Source of the DNA: JAJEFO01 sp965214325
GTDB lineage: Bacteria; Pseudomonadota; Alphaproteobacteria; Rhodobacterales; Rhodobacteraceae
DNA: 64,000 bases
Assembly (NCBI GenBank): GCA_965214325.1
Contig: CBDCBG010000006.1
Location: forward strand, 744,001 to 808,000
Direction of reading: 5' to 3'
A program made the translations under genes and the position numbers. The notes under the pieces are model-generated. The model did not search any database. It saw only the letters and a program-made list of their open reading frames with translations, and had not been told where the DNA came from. This document shows, one piece after another, positions 9,205 through 18,406 of the stretch; within the stretch, counting starts at the first letter, position 1, and each line of letters begins with the position of its first letter.

Positions 9205-10760
9205 CAGTGGCCTCCGTGCCGAGCGACCTGGGTCGTCCCGTTGTATTGAGCAACGGCCTCGCCATAGCCGTCCAGAAGCGCCCCGACCGACGGGCCGATG
9301 ATGTCCGTCACCAGGCTGGGATAGACGCCGAGCAGGATCGTCATCACGACAAGCGGCGCAAAGATCGCCTGCTCCCGCCGGTTCATGTCGGTGATCGAGC
9401 TGAGGCTCTCCTTGAGAAGCTCTCCCATGACAACCCGCCGGTAGAGCCAGAGCGCGTAGGCCGCGCTCAGGATCACGCCGGTCGCCGCGACGGCGCAAAC
9501 CCATGTATTGGCCTGGAAAATGCCCACGAGCGTCAGGAATTCGCCCACGAAACCGGAAGTCCCTGGCAGGCCGACATTCGCCATCGTGAAGAGCATGAAG
9601 ACCGCTGCATAGATCGGCATTCGATTCACGAGGCCACCATAGTCGTCGATGTCACGCGTGTGCATCCGGTCATAGACGACGCCCACGCAAAGAAAGAGCG
9701 CGCCTGAAATGAATCCGTGGCTCAGCATCTGGAAGATCGCCCCGTCGACGCCTTGCTGGTTCGTCGAGAATATCCCCGCCGTCACGAATCCCATATGGGC
9801 CACGGACGAATACGCGATCAGCTTCTTGATGTCCTCCTGCATCAGCGCGACAAGCGAGGTGTAGACGATCGCGACCGCGCTCAGCCACAGCACGAAATCC
9901 GCCAGCAGGCTGGAAGCGACCGGGAACATCGGAAGGCTGAAGCGCAGGAATCCGTAGCCGCCCATCTTCAGCAGGACCGCGGCCAGTATGACCGAGCCCG
10001 CTGTCGGTGCCTGCACATGTGCATCCGGCAGCCAGGTGTGCACCGGCCACATCGGCATCTTCACCGCAAAGGACGCAAAGAAGGCAAGCCAGAGCAATGT
10101 CTGGAAGCCGCCAAGGATGTGGAAACCCATGATTTCCATGGTCTCGGACCCGAAATCGTGCCCAAGCAACGCCACGATGTCCGATGTGCCCGCATCGACA
10201 TACATCGCGATCATCGCGACCAGCATCAGGACCGAGCCGAGGAACGTGTAGAGAAAGAACTTGAACGCCGCGTAGATGCGTTCCTTGCCGCCCCAGATGC
10301 CGATGATCAGGAACATCGGTATCAAGCCGCCCTCGAAGAACAGGTAGAAGAGCACGAGATCCAGTGCGCAGAAGACTCCCAGCATGAGCGTTTCGAGCAC
10401 GAGGAACGCGATCATGTATTCCTTGACCCGATGTGTCACGGCCCAGCACGCGAGGATGGTGATCGGCATCAGGAACGTCGTGAGCATGACGAACAGCACC
10501 GACAGGCCGTCGACACCCATCTTGTAGCTCAGGCCCAGGATCCACTGGCCCTCTTCCACGAACTGGAACCCGGTCTCTTCGGGATCGAATGCGGCAAGAA
10601 GGATGAGCGATGCCAGAAGCGAGGTGCAGGTCGCCGCCAGCGCAACGAACTTGGCGTTCCGCCTCGCAGGCGCGTCATCTCCGCGCAGGAACAAGGCAAG
10701 TATCGCCGCACCGATGAGCGGGACGAAGGTGATGATCGAAAGCAGGCTGCCAAGGAGCAT
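9204..10760 (-). CDS. nuoM: NADH-quinone oxidoreductase subunit M
   Basis: 518 residues. Membrane-arm antiporter-like subunit of complex I, about 14 helices. GVDGLSVLFVMLTTFL, KMPMWPVHTWLPDAHVQAPT and QEDIKKLIAYSSVAHMGFV carry the key lysines and glutamate region of proton-translocating half channels. It lies three bases after nuoL and shares one base with nuoN. A very long plus-strand open frame runs antisense through it and nuoL; that is a codon-bias shadow. Confidence 0.97.
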   Translation of the reverse strand: MLLGSLLSIITFVPLIGAAILALFLRGDDAPARRNAKFVALAATCTSLLASLILLAAFDPEETGFQFVEEGQWILGLSYKMGVDGLSVLFVMLTTFLMPITILACWAVTHRVKEYMIAFLVLETLMLGVFCALDLVLFYLFFEGGLIPMFLIIGIWGGKERIYAAFKFFLYTFLGSVLMLVAMIAMYVDAGTSDIVALLGHDFGSETMEIMGFHILGGFQTLLWLAFFASFAVKMPMWPVHTWLPDAHVQAPTAGSVILAAVLLKMGGYGFLRFSLPMFPVASSLLADFVLWLSAVAIVYTSLVALMQEDIKKLIAYSSVAHMGFVTAGIFSTNQQGVDGAIFQMLSHGFISGALFLCVGVVYDRMHTRDIDDYGGLVNRMPIYAAVFMLFTMANVGLPGTSGFVGEFLTLVGIFQANTWVCAVAATGVILSAAYALWLYRRVVMGELLKESLSSITDMNRREQAIFAPLVVMTILLGVYPSLVTDIIGPSVGALLDGYGEAVAQYNGTTQVARHGGH

Positions 10761-10763
10761 GGT

Positions 10764-12860
10764 CTATTGCCCTCCCGCAACGGTCATCCAAGTGATGAAC
10801 ACGAGGATTCCAAGCACCATCCAGAATGCGTATGTGAAGATGTATCCAGACTGCGCCCGTCCCGCGAGCCGCGTGAGGAAGGGCACGACGCCCATGGCAA
10901 CCCCGTTCAGGATGCCGTCGATTGCCCCAAGGTCCCCCCGCTGCCAGAGAAACCGGCCGATCGCCTTGGCAGGCCGGACAATGGCATGGTCATACAGTTC
11001 GTCGAAATACCACTTGTTGAGGAGGAACTGGTAGAGCGGCGCCTGGTTCGCGGCGAGTTTCGCGGGCAGGTCCGTCCGCCTGACGTAGAACAGGAATGCA
11101 AGGGCAAACCCGACCAGCATCGCGACGAAGGGCGAGAGCTTCACCCAGGCCGGAACATAGTGCGCGTCGTGCAGCACGTGGTTGCCGGGCGCCATGTAAA
11201 TCGCGCCCTGCCCGGGCAATGCGGCCTTGACGTATCCTTGTTCGTCTCCGCCGGCCTCATCCTGCTCCTCGGCTGCATGAGACGCGCCGGTCACGAGTAC
11301 CTGGGCATGTTCCTCGCCCTCGGCAATTCCAAACCATTCCTGGACGCTTTGCTCGCTGCCGAAGAACGGCTTGTACCAGACCATCCCGGCGAGGACCGCT
11401 CCCACCGCGAGGACGCCCAATGGCACAACCATGCTCGCAGGGCTCTCTTGCGCATGCTCATGTGCATGCATGTCGCCCCTCGGCTCGCCGAAAAACGTCA
11501 TGAAGAGGAGCCGCCAGCTGTAGAAACTGGTGAACGCCGCGGCAACCACCAGCGCCACGAAGGCGAACGTGGCAGCGTCCGTCCCGCCTGCAAAGGCGCT
11601 CTCGATCACCGCATCCTTCGAGAGGAATCCAGCAAACCCGATGCCTGTCAGCGGGACGCCGACTCCGGTTATCGCCAATGTCCCGATCATCATGGCCCAG
11701 AACGTGTAGGGCATCCTGGTCCTGAGACCGCCGTAGTTCCGCATGTCCTGCTCGTGATGCATCCCGGTGATCACGGAGCCAGCCCCGAGAAAGAGCATCC
11801 CCTTGAAGAAGGCGTGCGTGAACAGGTGGAACATCGCGACACTGTAGACGCCGACGCCGGCCGCGACGAACATGTAGCCGAGCTGCGAGCAGGTCGAGTA
11901 GGCGATCACGCGCTTTATGTCGTTCTGCACGAGACCCACGGTCGCGGCGAAGAACGCCGTGATCGCGCCGATATAGATTATGAAGCTCTGCGTCCAGTCG
12001 GCGAACTCCATCAGCGGAGACATGCGGCAGACCAGGAAGACGCCGGCCGTGACCATCGTCGCGGCGTGAATCAGCGCGGAGACCGGAGTTGGACCCTCCA
12101 TGGCGTCCGGCAGCCACGTGTGGAGGATGAACTGCGCCGACTTGCCCATCGCCCCCACGAAGAGAAGGAAACAGACGAGCTCGATCGCGGGCCAGGTCGT
12201 CCAAAGGAATGTCACCTCCCTCTCGGCGAGATCCGGCGCGGCCGCGAACACGTCCGTGAAGCTGATCGAGTCGACCAGGAAGAAGAGCGCGAAGATGCCC
12301 AGCGCAAACCCGAAATCTCCGACACGATTGACGATGAACGCCTTGATCGCCGCCGCGTTGGCGCTCGGCTTCCGGAAATAGAACCCGATCAGAAGGTAGG
12401 AGGCGAGACCTACGCCTTCCCATCCGAAGAACATCTGGACCAGGTTGTCCGCTGTCACCAGCGTCAGCATCGCGAAGGTGAAGAACGAGAGATAGGCGAA
12501 GAAGCGCGGACGATACGATTCCCTCTCCTCGTCGAAGTTCTCGTCATGTGCCATGTAGCCGAAGCTGTAGAGGTGCACCAGGGCGGAAACCGTCGTGATC
12601 ACGACGAGCATGATCGCTGTCAGCCGGTCGAGCCTGATTGCCCAGTCCGTTGCGAGGGAACCGCTTTCGACCCACGGCAGGATATGCGTGAACCGGGTCT
12701 CGCCATCGAACCCGACAAACACGATCCAGCTCAGCACGCAGGCGATGAACAGCAGCACCGTCGACACCGATTGCGCGGCAGTCTCCCCCATGACGCGCCA
12801 GCCAAGGCCGCAAAGCAGGGCGCCGATCAACGGGGCAAAGAGGATGATCGTCTCCATCAC
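10764..12860 (-). CDS. nuoL: NADH-quinone oxidoreductase subunit L
   Basis: 698 residues, at the long end for the family. The antiporter core shows FFGWEGVGLASYLLIGFYF, KSAQFILHTWLPDAMEGPTP and QNDIKRVIAYSTCSQLGYMF. The C-terminal part contains the lateral helix region; an acidic, His-rich loop (HAHEHAQ, then EGEEHAQVL) lies between about residues 465 and 560. It is the distal proton pump of complex I. The start lies 4 bases after the nuoK stop, so translation is coupled. Confidence 0.97.
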   Translation of the reverse strand: MMETIILFAPLIGALLCGLGWRVMGETAAQSVSTVLLFIACVLSWIVFVGFDGETRFTHILPWVESGSLATDWAIRLDRLTAIMLVVITTVSALVHLYSFGYMAHDENFDEERESYRPRFFAYLSFFTFAMLTLVTADNLVQMFFGWEGVGLASYLLIGFYFRKPSANAAAIKAFIVNRVGDFGFALGIFALFFLVDSISFTDVFAAAPDLAEREVTFLWTTWPAIELVCFLLFVGAMGKSAQFILHTWLPDAMEGPTPVSALIHAATMVTAGVFLVCRMSPLMEFADWTQSFIIYIGAITAFFAATVGLVQNDIKRVIAYSTCSQLGYMFVAAGVGVYSVAMFHLFTHAFFKGMLFLGAGSVITGMHHEQDMRNYGGLRTRMPYTFWAMMIGTLAITGVGVPLTGIGFAGFLSKDAVIESAFAGGTDAATFAFVALVVAAAFTSFYSWRLLFMTFFGEPRGDMHAHEHAQESPASMVVPLGVLAVGAVLAGMVWYKPFFGSEQSVQEWFGIAEGEEHAQVLVTGASHAAEEQDEAGGDEQGYVKAALPGQGAIYMAPGNHVLHDAHYVPAWVKLSPFVAMLVGFALAFLFYVRRTDLPAKLAANQAPLYQFLLNKWYFDELYDHAIVRPAKAIGRFLWQRGDLGAIDGILNGVAMGVVPFLTRLAGRAQSGYIFTYAFWMVLGILVFITWMTVAGGQ

Positions 12861-12864
12861 GCGC

Positions 12865-13170
12865 TTACCCCTTCATCACGTTGACGTCTTCGACATCAAT
12901 GGTGCCGCGGTTCCGGAAGAAGCACACGAGGATCGCGAGCCCGATGGCAGCCTCTGCCGCGGCAACCGTCAGGACGAAGAGCGCGAAAACCTGTCCAGTG
13001 AGATTGCCCTGATAGGCCGAAAACGCGACCAGGTTGATGTTGACCGAAAGCAGCATCAGTTCGATGGACATCAGGAGGATGATCACGTTCTTCCGATTCA
13101 GGAAAATGCCGAAGATCCCGGTGACAAACAACGCGGCCGCGACAATGAGGTAGTGTTCCAGTCCGATCAT
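12865..13170 (-). CDS. nuoK: NADH-quinone oxidoreductase subunit K
   Basis: 101 residues, standard length. Three membrane helices with GIFGIFLNRKNVIILLMSIE (the conserved glutamate of helix 2 in the E-channel) and LTVAAAEAAIGLAILV (second glutamate). It starts MIGLEHYL, as in relatives. It takes part in proton transfer next to the quinone site. A 58-bp gap separates it from nuoJ, the largest gap in this stretch. Confidence 0.97.
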   Translation of the reverse strand: MIGLEHYLIVAAALFVTGIFGIFLNRKNVIILLMSIELMLLSVNINLVAFSAYQGNLTGQVFALFVLTVAAAEAAIGLAILVCFFRNRGTIDVEDVNVMKG

Positions 13171-13228
13171 TCGTCCCTCGCAAAATGCAGCCCGGCCCGG
13201 GGGATGCCGGTGTCGGCCTGAGCGCGCA

Positions 13229-13843
13229 TCACAGTCCCTGCCCCGGCTCTACGTCCTTCAGTTCGACCGCAGCCGAAGGATCCCGATGCATTTGCTGAAT
13301 CACGTCCTGCCGCTTGACGTATTCGCGATGGCGCAACGTCAGCACGATCGCCCCCACCATGGCCACCAGCAGAATCAGCCCTGCAAGCTGGAACAGCAGG
13401 AAATACCTGTCATAGAGGATGCGCCCGAGCGCGTCCGTGTTGTGCTCGCCCCCGCCCGCGACGGCATCCGGGCGCTCGGCAAGAACCACGCCTTCGGCGG
13501 CGGTCCAGACCCCCAGCGCCATGCCAAGCTGCATCAGGATCACGACACCGATCAGGAGCGCCAGCGGCATGTAACGCGCCAGCTCCGCCTTCAACTCCGC
13601 AAAGTCCACGTCCAGCATCATGACGACAAACAGGAACAGCACCGCCACGGCGCCGACATAGACGATGACCAGCAGCATCGCGACGAATTCGGCGCCCAGA
13701 AGCACGAACAGCCCGGCCGCCGAAAGAAAGGACAGGATCAGCCACAGCACCGAATGGACCGGGTTCCGGGCAACGACGGTCAAGACCCCGCCGACGATGC
13801 AGGCAATGGCAAAGAGGTAGAAGGCAAGGATCTGGGCCGTCAT
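13229..13843 (-). CDS. nuoJ: NADH-quinone oxidoreductase subunit J
   Basis: 204 residues with five membrane helices. The conserved segments are NPVHSVLWLILSFLSAAGLF, AEFVAMLLVIVYVGAVAVLF and FLFVVMMLDVD, with the pi-bulge helix region of the family. The start ATG overlaps the preceding carboxymuconolactone-decarboxylase-like gene by 4 bases (ATGA), which fixes it at MTAQILAFYL rather than at upstream in-frame starts. The C-terminal extension ends in charged residues (VELKDVEPGQGL), common in Rhodobacterales. Confidence 0.96.
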   Translation of the reverse strand: MTAQILAFYLFAIACIVGGVLTVVARNPVHSVLWLILSFLSAAGLFVLLGAEFVAMLLVIVYVGAVAVLFLFVVMMLDVDFAELKAELARYMPLALLIGVVILMQLGMALGVWTAAEGVVLAERPDAVAGGGEHNTDALGRILYDRYFLLFQLAGLILLVAMVGAIVLTLRHREYVKRQDVIQQMHRDPSAAVELKDVEPGQGL

Positions 13844-14247
13844 TCGCCACCCTCCTCGTCGGGCTTCATCGCCGAGCTCGCCAGTTCCATCGCCCTCGAC
13901 ATGGCGGGAACGCCGCAAAAGACTCCCATCACCGCGATTGTCTCCGCGATTTCCTGCCTGGAGGCCCCTGCCTCAATGGCGTGGCGCACGGTCAGCCGGA
14001 TCTGGGGATCTGCCTGGGCGCCGAGCATCGTCAGCGCGCCAAGGGTCAAGAGCAGCCTCGTCTTCGCATCCAGCCCACCGGGATTGAAGGTCTTTCCGAT
14101 CACGGCTTCCATAAATCCCCTGGGCATAGTCGGCCACAGCGACTCGAAGACCGTCGGAGAGAATGACTCGAGCGCGGGATTTATCGAATTCGCCCAGTCC
14201 CTGCTCATCGAGAGCATCGCCTCGAAAGGGTTGTCCTGATCACTCAT
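13840..14247 (-). CDS. Carboxymuconolactone decarboxylase (AhpD-like) family protein in the nuo operon
   Basis: 135 residues. The segment GLDAKTRLLLTLGALTMLGA followed by IRLTVRHAIEAGASRQEIAE is the core helical hairpin of the CMD/AhpD family. The CxxC thiol pair of true AhpD peroxidase partners is absent, so redox activity through that motif is unlikely. It overlaps the nuoI stop by 4 bases and the nuoJ start by 4 bases, so it is translationally locked into the complex I operon. Such a gene sits at the same place in other Rhodobacterales nuo operons; an assembly or accessory role is inferred only. Confidence 0.85.
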   Translation of the reverse strand: MSDQDNPFEAMLSMSRDWANSINPALESFSPTVFESLWPTMPRGFMEAVIGKTFNPGGLDAKTRLLLTLGALTMLGAQADPQIRLTVRHAIEAGASRQEIAETIAVMGVFCGVPAMSRAMELASSAMKPDEEGGE

Positions 14248-14738
14248 CGGTAGGGCGCGTCCATTTCCAGGTTGCGGGCAATCTCCGCCTCCCAACGCTC
14301 GCCGTTTTCCAGGAGCTTCTCCTTGGTATAGAAGAGCTCCTCGCGGGTCTCGGCCGCGAACTCGAAATTCGGGCCCTCCACGATGGCGTCCACGGGGCAG
14401 GCCTCCTGGCAGAAACCGCAATAGATGCACTTCGTCATGTCAATGTCATAGCGCGTGGTGCGGCGACTGCCGTCTTCGCGTGGCTCGGCGTCAATGGTGA
14501 TCGCCTGCGCCGGGCAGATGGCCTCGCACAGCTTGCAGGCGATGCATCGCTCCTCCCCGTTGGGATATCGCCGCAATGCGTGCTCGCCGCGAAAGCGCGG
14601 CGAGAGCGGACCCTTCTCGTGAGGATAGTTGACCGTGGCCTTGCTCGAGAAGAAGTACTTCATGCCAAGTCCGAACCCCTTGATGAAGTCCCAAAGCAGG
14701 AAGTACTTTGCCGCGCGGTTCCAGTCGACATGCGCCAT
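14244..14738 (-). CDS. nuoI: NADH-quinone oxidoreductase subunit I
   Basis: 164 residues. Two [4Fe-4S] binding motifs are seen, CIACKLCEAICPAQAI and CIYCGFCQEACPVDAI, carrying clusters N6a and N6b in the peripheral arm that pass electrons toward NuoB. The N terminus contains the amphipathic region that docks to the membrane (FFSSKATVNYPHEKGPLSPR). It is 58 bp after nuoH. Confidence 0.97.
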   Translation of the reverse strand: MAHVDWNRAAKYFLLWDFIKGFGLGMKYFFSSKATVNYPHEKGPLSPRFRGEHALRRYPNGEERCIACKLCEAICPAQAITIDAEPREDGSRRTTRYDIDMTKCIYCGFCQEACPVDAIVEGPNFEFAAETREELFYTKEKLLENGERWEAEIARNLEMDAPYR

Positions 14739-14796
14739 CAGGACACCCCCGATCTGACCATGTCCTCTTCGGACAGGATATTGCGGACACTTTCCA

Positions 14797-15834
14797 TCAG
14801 GCCCCCATCACCCAGCGGGCATATGCGCCGTCGAGAAGCTCGAACTTTGCCAGGAAGGCGACGATCACGACCCAGGCCAGCGACAGGGGCAGGAAGACCT
14901 TCCATCCAAGCCGCATCAACTGGTCGTAGCGGTAGCGCGGAACGATGGCCTTCACCATTGCGAACATGAAGAAGAAGACCGCCATCTTGGCGACCATCCA
15001 AGGCGGCCCGTCGGGCAGGAACGGCACAGGGCTCAGCCAGCCGCCGAAAAAGAGCAGCGACGTCAGGGCGCACATCAGGAAGATCGTGATGTACTCGCCG
15101 GCCATGAACAGGAGGAACGGCGTGGACGAGTATTCGACCTGGTAGCCCGCCACGAGCTCGGATTCCGCCTCCGGCAGATCGAAAGGCGGGCGATTGGTCT
15201 CCGCGAGCGCGCTGACGAAGAACAGGACCAGCATCGGAAAATGCGCCAGCCAGTACCAGCTGAAGATCCCGTAGCTCCCGTCCTGGGCGCGAACGATGTC
15301 GCCCAGGTTCATGGACCCTGTCGTGAGGATCACCCCGATGATGATCAGGCCTATCGAGACCTCGTAGGAGATCATCTGCGCCGCCGATCGCAGGGAGCCG
15401 AGAAACGGGTATTTCGAGTTCGACGCCCATCCGCCCATGATCACGCCGTACACTTCCAGCGACGATACCGCGAAGATGTACAGAACCGCGATGTTCAGGT
15501 CCGCCACGACCCAAGTGTCGTCGAAGGGGATCACCGCCCAGGCCATGATGGCCAGGACAAAGGAGATCAATGGCGCGAGCACGAAGAGAGTCCGGTCCGC
15601 ACCGGCAGGGATCACGACCTCCTTGACGACATATTTCAGCGCATCCGCAACCGACTGGAAGAGGCCCCATGGCCCGACCACGTTGGGACCGCGCCGCATC
15701 TGGACGGCAGCCCAGATCTTCCTGTCTCCGTAGACCAGGAACAGAAGGCTGATCATCACGAAGGCCACGATCAGCAGCGCCTGCGCGGTCACTATGACGA
15801 GCGTACCCAGCGGTGTGGTCAGGAACTCAGCCAT
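14797..15834 (-). CDS. nuoH: NADH-quinone oxidoreductase subunit H
   Basis: 345 residues, eight membrane helices. Forms the quinone chamber with NuoB and NuoD. The conserved segments RRGPNVVGPWGLFQSVADAL, ALAETNRPPFDLPEAESELV and the acidic loop after AGYQVEYSSTPF are intact, including the glutamates at the entry of the proton path. It lies about 100 bp after nuoG. Confidence 0.97.
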   Translation of the reverse strand: MAEFLTTPLGTLVIVTAQALLIVAFVMISLLFLVYGDRKIWAAVQMRRGPNVVGPWGLFQSVADALKYVVKEVVIPAGADRTLFVLAPLISFVLAIMAWAVIPFDDTWVVADLNIAVLYIFAVSSLEVYGVIMGGWASNSKYPFLGSLRSAAQMISYEVSIGLIIIGVILTTGSMNLGDIVRAQDGSYGIFSWYWLAHFPMLVLFFVSALAETNRPPFDLPEAESELVAGYQVEYSSTPFLLFMAGEYITIFLMCALTSLLFFGGWLSPVPFLPDGPPWMVAKMAVFFFMFAMVKAIVPRYRYDQLMRLGWKVFLPLSLAWVVIVAFLAKFELLDGAYARWVMGA

Positions 15835-15932
15835 TTGCCTACTTGTCTCTCAGTCTCGAGCCCTTGCTCCGGGCCGTTCTAACCCTTGTTCGGCGACAAG
15901 CGCCAGCCCCGGACGGGCACCCGCCGGCCTCC

Positions 15933-17963
15933 CTATTCGGCTGCCAGCCGTCCCGTCGTCCTGGCGCGCACGCGCGCCTGCAGATCACCCATCAGGGGCG
16001 AAGCGCGCAATACCGGGTTGACCAGGAAGTGATCGACGACCACCGACCCGAATTCCCCCTGAAATTCGCCCTCATCGCCGTTCGCCCCGGAAATCCGCCA
16101 CGCGTTCTCGGGCACCTGGTCGATTCCAGCCAGATGCGGCACTTCCTTGATCAATCGCTGCCGCAGTTCAGCCAGGGTGTCGTAAGGAAGGGTCGCACCG
16201 AGTTCCGCCGACAGAGCGCGCAGGATCGCCCAGCTTTCCTTTGCTTCCCCCGGCGGGAATCCGGCCTTCATGGCAAGTTGCGGACGGCCCTCCGTATTGA
16301 CGAAGAGCCCGTTCTCCTCCGTCCAGGCAGCGGCAGGCAGGATAATGTCGGCCCTGTGCGCGCCCCGGTCCCCGTGACTGCCCTGATAGATGACGGCCGG
16401 CCCGTCCGGAACGTCGACCTCGTCCGCTCCCAGGCTGAAGACAACCGACGCGCCCTCGAGAGCTGCATTCACTCCGCCATCATTGACGGCTCCGATGTCC
16501 AGGGCGCCGACGCGGGACGCTGCAGTATGCAACACCAGGAATTTCGACTCGGTGGCTTCGGCGTATCGCATCGCGTCATGGAGCGCGCACGCCCCTCCCG
16601 AACCGACCAGCGCACCCATGCCAATTATGACAACCGTGCCCTTGCCGTGCGCGTGGCCCGGATTCATGCCAAGGATCTTCTTGAGCGCTTCGTGACCCGT
16701 GCCTAGATGGGCATAGTCGTAGGTCAGGTCCACCGCCTCTCCGACGAGACCGATCCGGGCCCCGCGCGTCCACGCCTTGCGAATCCGCGCGTTCAGCACC
16801 GGCGCCTCGGCGCGCGGATTCGTGCCGATCAGCATCACGGCCTCAGCACTTTCGATGTCCTCGATCCGCGCCGTGCCCACATAGGCCGAGCGATTGCCCG
16901 AAGGCAGTTCCGCCCCGTCGGTCCGGCACTCGACGACTCCGCCCCGCCCTTCGAGCAGTTCCTTCAGCGCGAGGACGGCCTCTGCCGGGGCCAAGTCGCC
17001 CACGAGCCCGGCCACCTTGCCCTTCTCCCCGAGGACCTCCGCGGCAGCGGACAGTGCCTCATCCCATCCAACCGGAACGAGCTTGCCCTTGCGACGCAGA
17101 TACGGTTTGTCGAGCCTTTGCCACCGCAGGCCGTCCCAGGCATGTCTTGACCTGTCGGACAGCCATTCCTCGTTCACGCCGTCATGGTTGCGGGGCAGGA
17201 TCCGCATGACCTCGCGTCCCTTGGCATCGACCCGGATATTCGATCCGAGCGCATCCATCACGTCCACGGATTCCGTTCTGGTCAGCTCCCACGGCCGTGC
17301 GGTGAATGCATAGGGCTTGCTGGTCAGTGCCCCCACCGGGCAAAGATCAACGATGTTTCCCTGCAACTCGCTGTCAAGCGTCTGACCGAGATAGCTCGTG
17401 ATCTCCGCGTCTTCGCCACGCCCGGTCTGCCCGAGTTCGGGAACTCCCGCCACTTCCGTTATGAACCGGACGCAGCGCGTACAGGAAATGCAGCGGGTCA
17501 TGGCCGTGCCGACCAGCGGTCCCAGATCCAGATCCTGGACCGCGCGCTTCGGTTCGCGGAAACGCGAGAAGTCGACCCCGTAGGCCATCGCCTGGTCCTG
17601 CAGGTCGCACTCGCCGCCCTGGTCGCAGATCGGGCAGTCGAGCGGATGGTTGATCAGCAGGAACTCCATGACGCCCTCGCGGGCCCCCTTGACCATCGGG
17701 CTGTTCGTCCGCACGATCGGTGGCTGCCCTTCGGGCCCCGGACGCAGGTCACGAACCTGCATCGCGCAGGACGCCGCCGGTTTCGGCGGCCCGCCCACAA
17801 CCTCGACGAGGCACATCCGGCAATTGCCGGCGATCGACAGCCGCTCGTGATAGCAGAATCGCGGGATCTCGATTCCCGCCTGTTCGCAGGCCTGGATGAT
17901 CGTCAGGTCCGAATCGACCTCGATCTCCGTGTCGTCGATGATGAGCTTTCTGGGTTCGGACAT
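15933..17963 (-). CDS. nuoG: NADH-quinone oxidoreductase subunit G
   Basis: 676 residues. The N-terminal ferredoxin-like domain has RFCYHERLSIAGNCRMCLVE (2Fe-2S, N1b), then HPLDCPICDQGGECDLQD (the His-ligated N5 cluster plus first part of N4) and RCISCTRCVRF with DLCPVGALT. A molybdopterin-oxidoreductase-like fold without cofactor follows. The start at MSEPRKLIID was chosen because upstream in-frame residues do not match the family. It carries electrons from NuoE/F to NuoI. Unlike in most relatives, nuoF is not close upstream: it lies about 11 kb away. Confidence 0.97.
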   Translation of the reverse strand: MSEPRKLIIDDTEIEVDSDLTIIQACEQAGIEIPRFCYHERLSIAGNCRMCLVEVVGGPPKPAASCAMQVRDLRPGPEGQPPIVRTNSPMVKGAREGVMEFLLINHPLDCPICDQGGECDLQDQAMAYGVDFSRFREPKRAVQDLDLGPLVGTAMTRCISCTRCVRFITEVAGVPELGQTGRGEDAEITSYLGQTLDSELQGNIVDLCPVGALTSKPYAFTARPWELTRTESVDVMDALGSNIRVDAKGREVMRILPRNHDGVNEEWLSDRSRHAWDGLRWQRLDKPYLRRKGKLVPVGWDEALSAAAEVLGEKGKVAGLVGDLAPAEAVLALKELLEGRGGVVECRTDGAELPSGNRSAYVGTARIEDIESAEAVMLIGTNPRAEAPVLNARIRKAWTRGARIGLVGEAVDLTYDYAHLGTGHEALKKILGMNPGHAHGKGTVVIIGMGALVGSGGACALHDAMRYAEATESKFLVLHTAASRVGALDIGAVNDGGVNAALEGASVVFSLGADEVDVPDGPAVIYQGSHGDRGAHRADIILPAAAWTEENGLFVNTEGRPQLAMKAGFPPGEAKESWAILRALSAELGATLPYDTLAELRQRLIKEVPHLAGIDQVPENAWRISGANGDEGEFQGEFGSVVVDHFLVNPVLRASPLMGDLQARVRARTTGRLAAE

Positions 17964-18007
17964 GAGCTCCGGTTCCTCAGGGTTCCGCCGCCCGTGACAG
18001 GCAGACG

Positions 18008-18406
18008 TCACTTGGCGCGCAGGAGCCTTCCTGCGACGCTGCCCTTGGCTATTTCTTCGTGGCCCACAGTGCAATAGCCTTCCGGAGTTCCCGGCGTCGC
18101 ACCCCGCTTTGCAAGATCGGCCCGGATTCGTGCCCGCAGCCTCTCCTTTGCCGCCCTGTTCTCGACGAATTCATCGATCTCCCCGTCCGAGTATCCCGAC
18201 TTTCGGGCATAGCGCCTGATTGAATCCAGGAATCTCCATGCCCGAAACATTCGCGCGTCGATCACGGCGCAGTTCCTGCGCACTTCGTCCGCCAGGCCAA
18301 GCGAATAGAACGCCTTCACAACGGGCGGGTTCTCGTGAAGGGGCTGACGCGCAAAGGACGGGCCGGCGGCACTGATCAGCAGGAGGATCCCCAAGACTCT
18401 CAGCAT
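18008..18406 (-). CDS. DUF5333-like secreted protein of the nuo locus
   Basis: 132 residues beginning with a signal peptide (MLRVLGILLLISAAGPSFA), followed by a helical, charged domain with two cysteines (RNCAVID and EGYCTVG) that could form a disulfide in the periplasm. I recognise it as the DUF5333 type found beside nuoG in Rhodobacterales; the function is unknown. Its start overlaps the last codons of the Gfo/Idh/MocA gene by 7 bases, and nuoG follows after about 45 bp. It therefore marks the junction at which foreign or rearranged DNA meets the nuo block. Confidence 0.75.
   Translation of the reverse strand: MLRVLGILLLISAAGPSFARQPLHENPPVVKAFYSLGLADEVRRNCAVIDARMFRAWRFLDSIRRYARKSGYSDGEIDEFVENRAAKERLRARIRADLAKRGATPGTPEGYCTVGHEEIAKGSVAGRLLRAK

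Noticed and set aside
9717..12884. A 1055-codon plus-strand open frame antisense to nuoL and nuoM
   Set aside because: Its product is a His/Arg/Gln/Glu-rich string without motifs, as expected from reading GC-rich genes in the mirror frame; nuoL and nuoM on the other strand are unmistakable.
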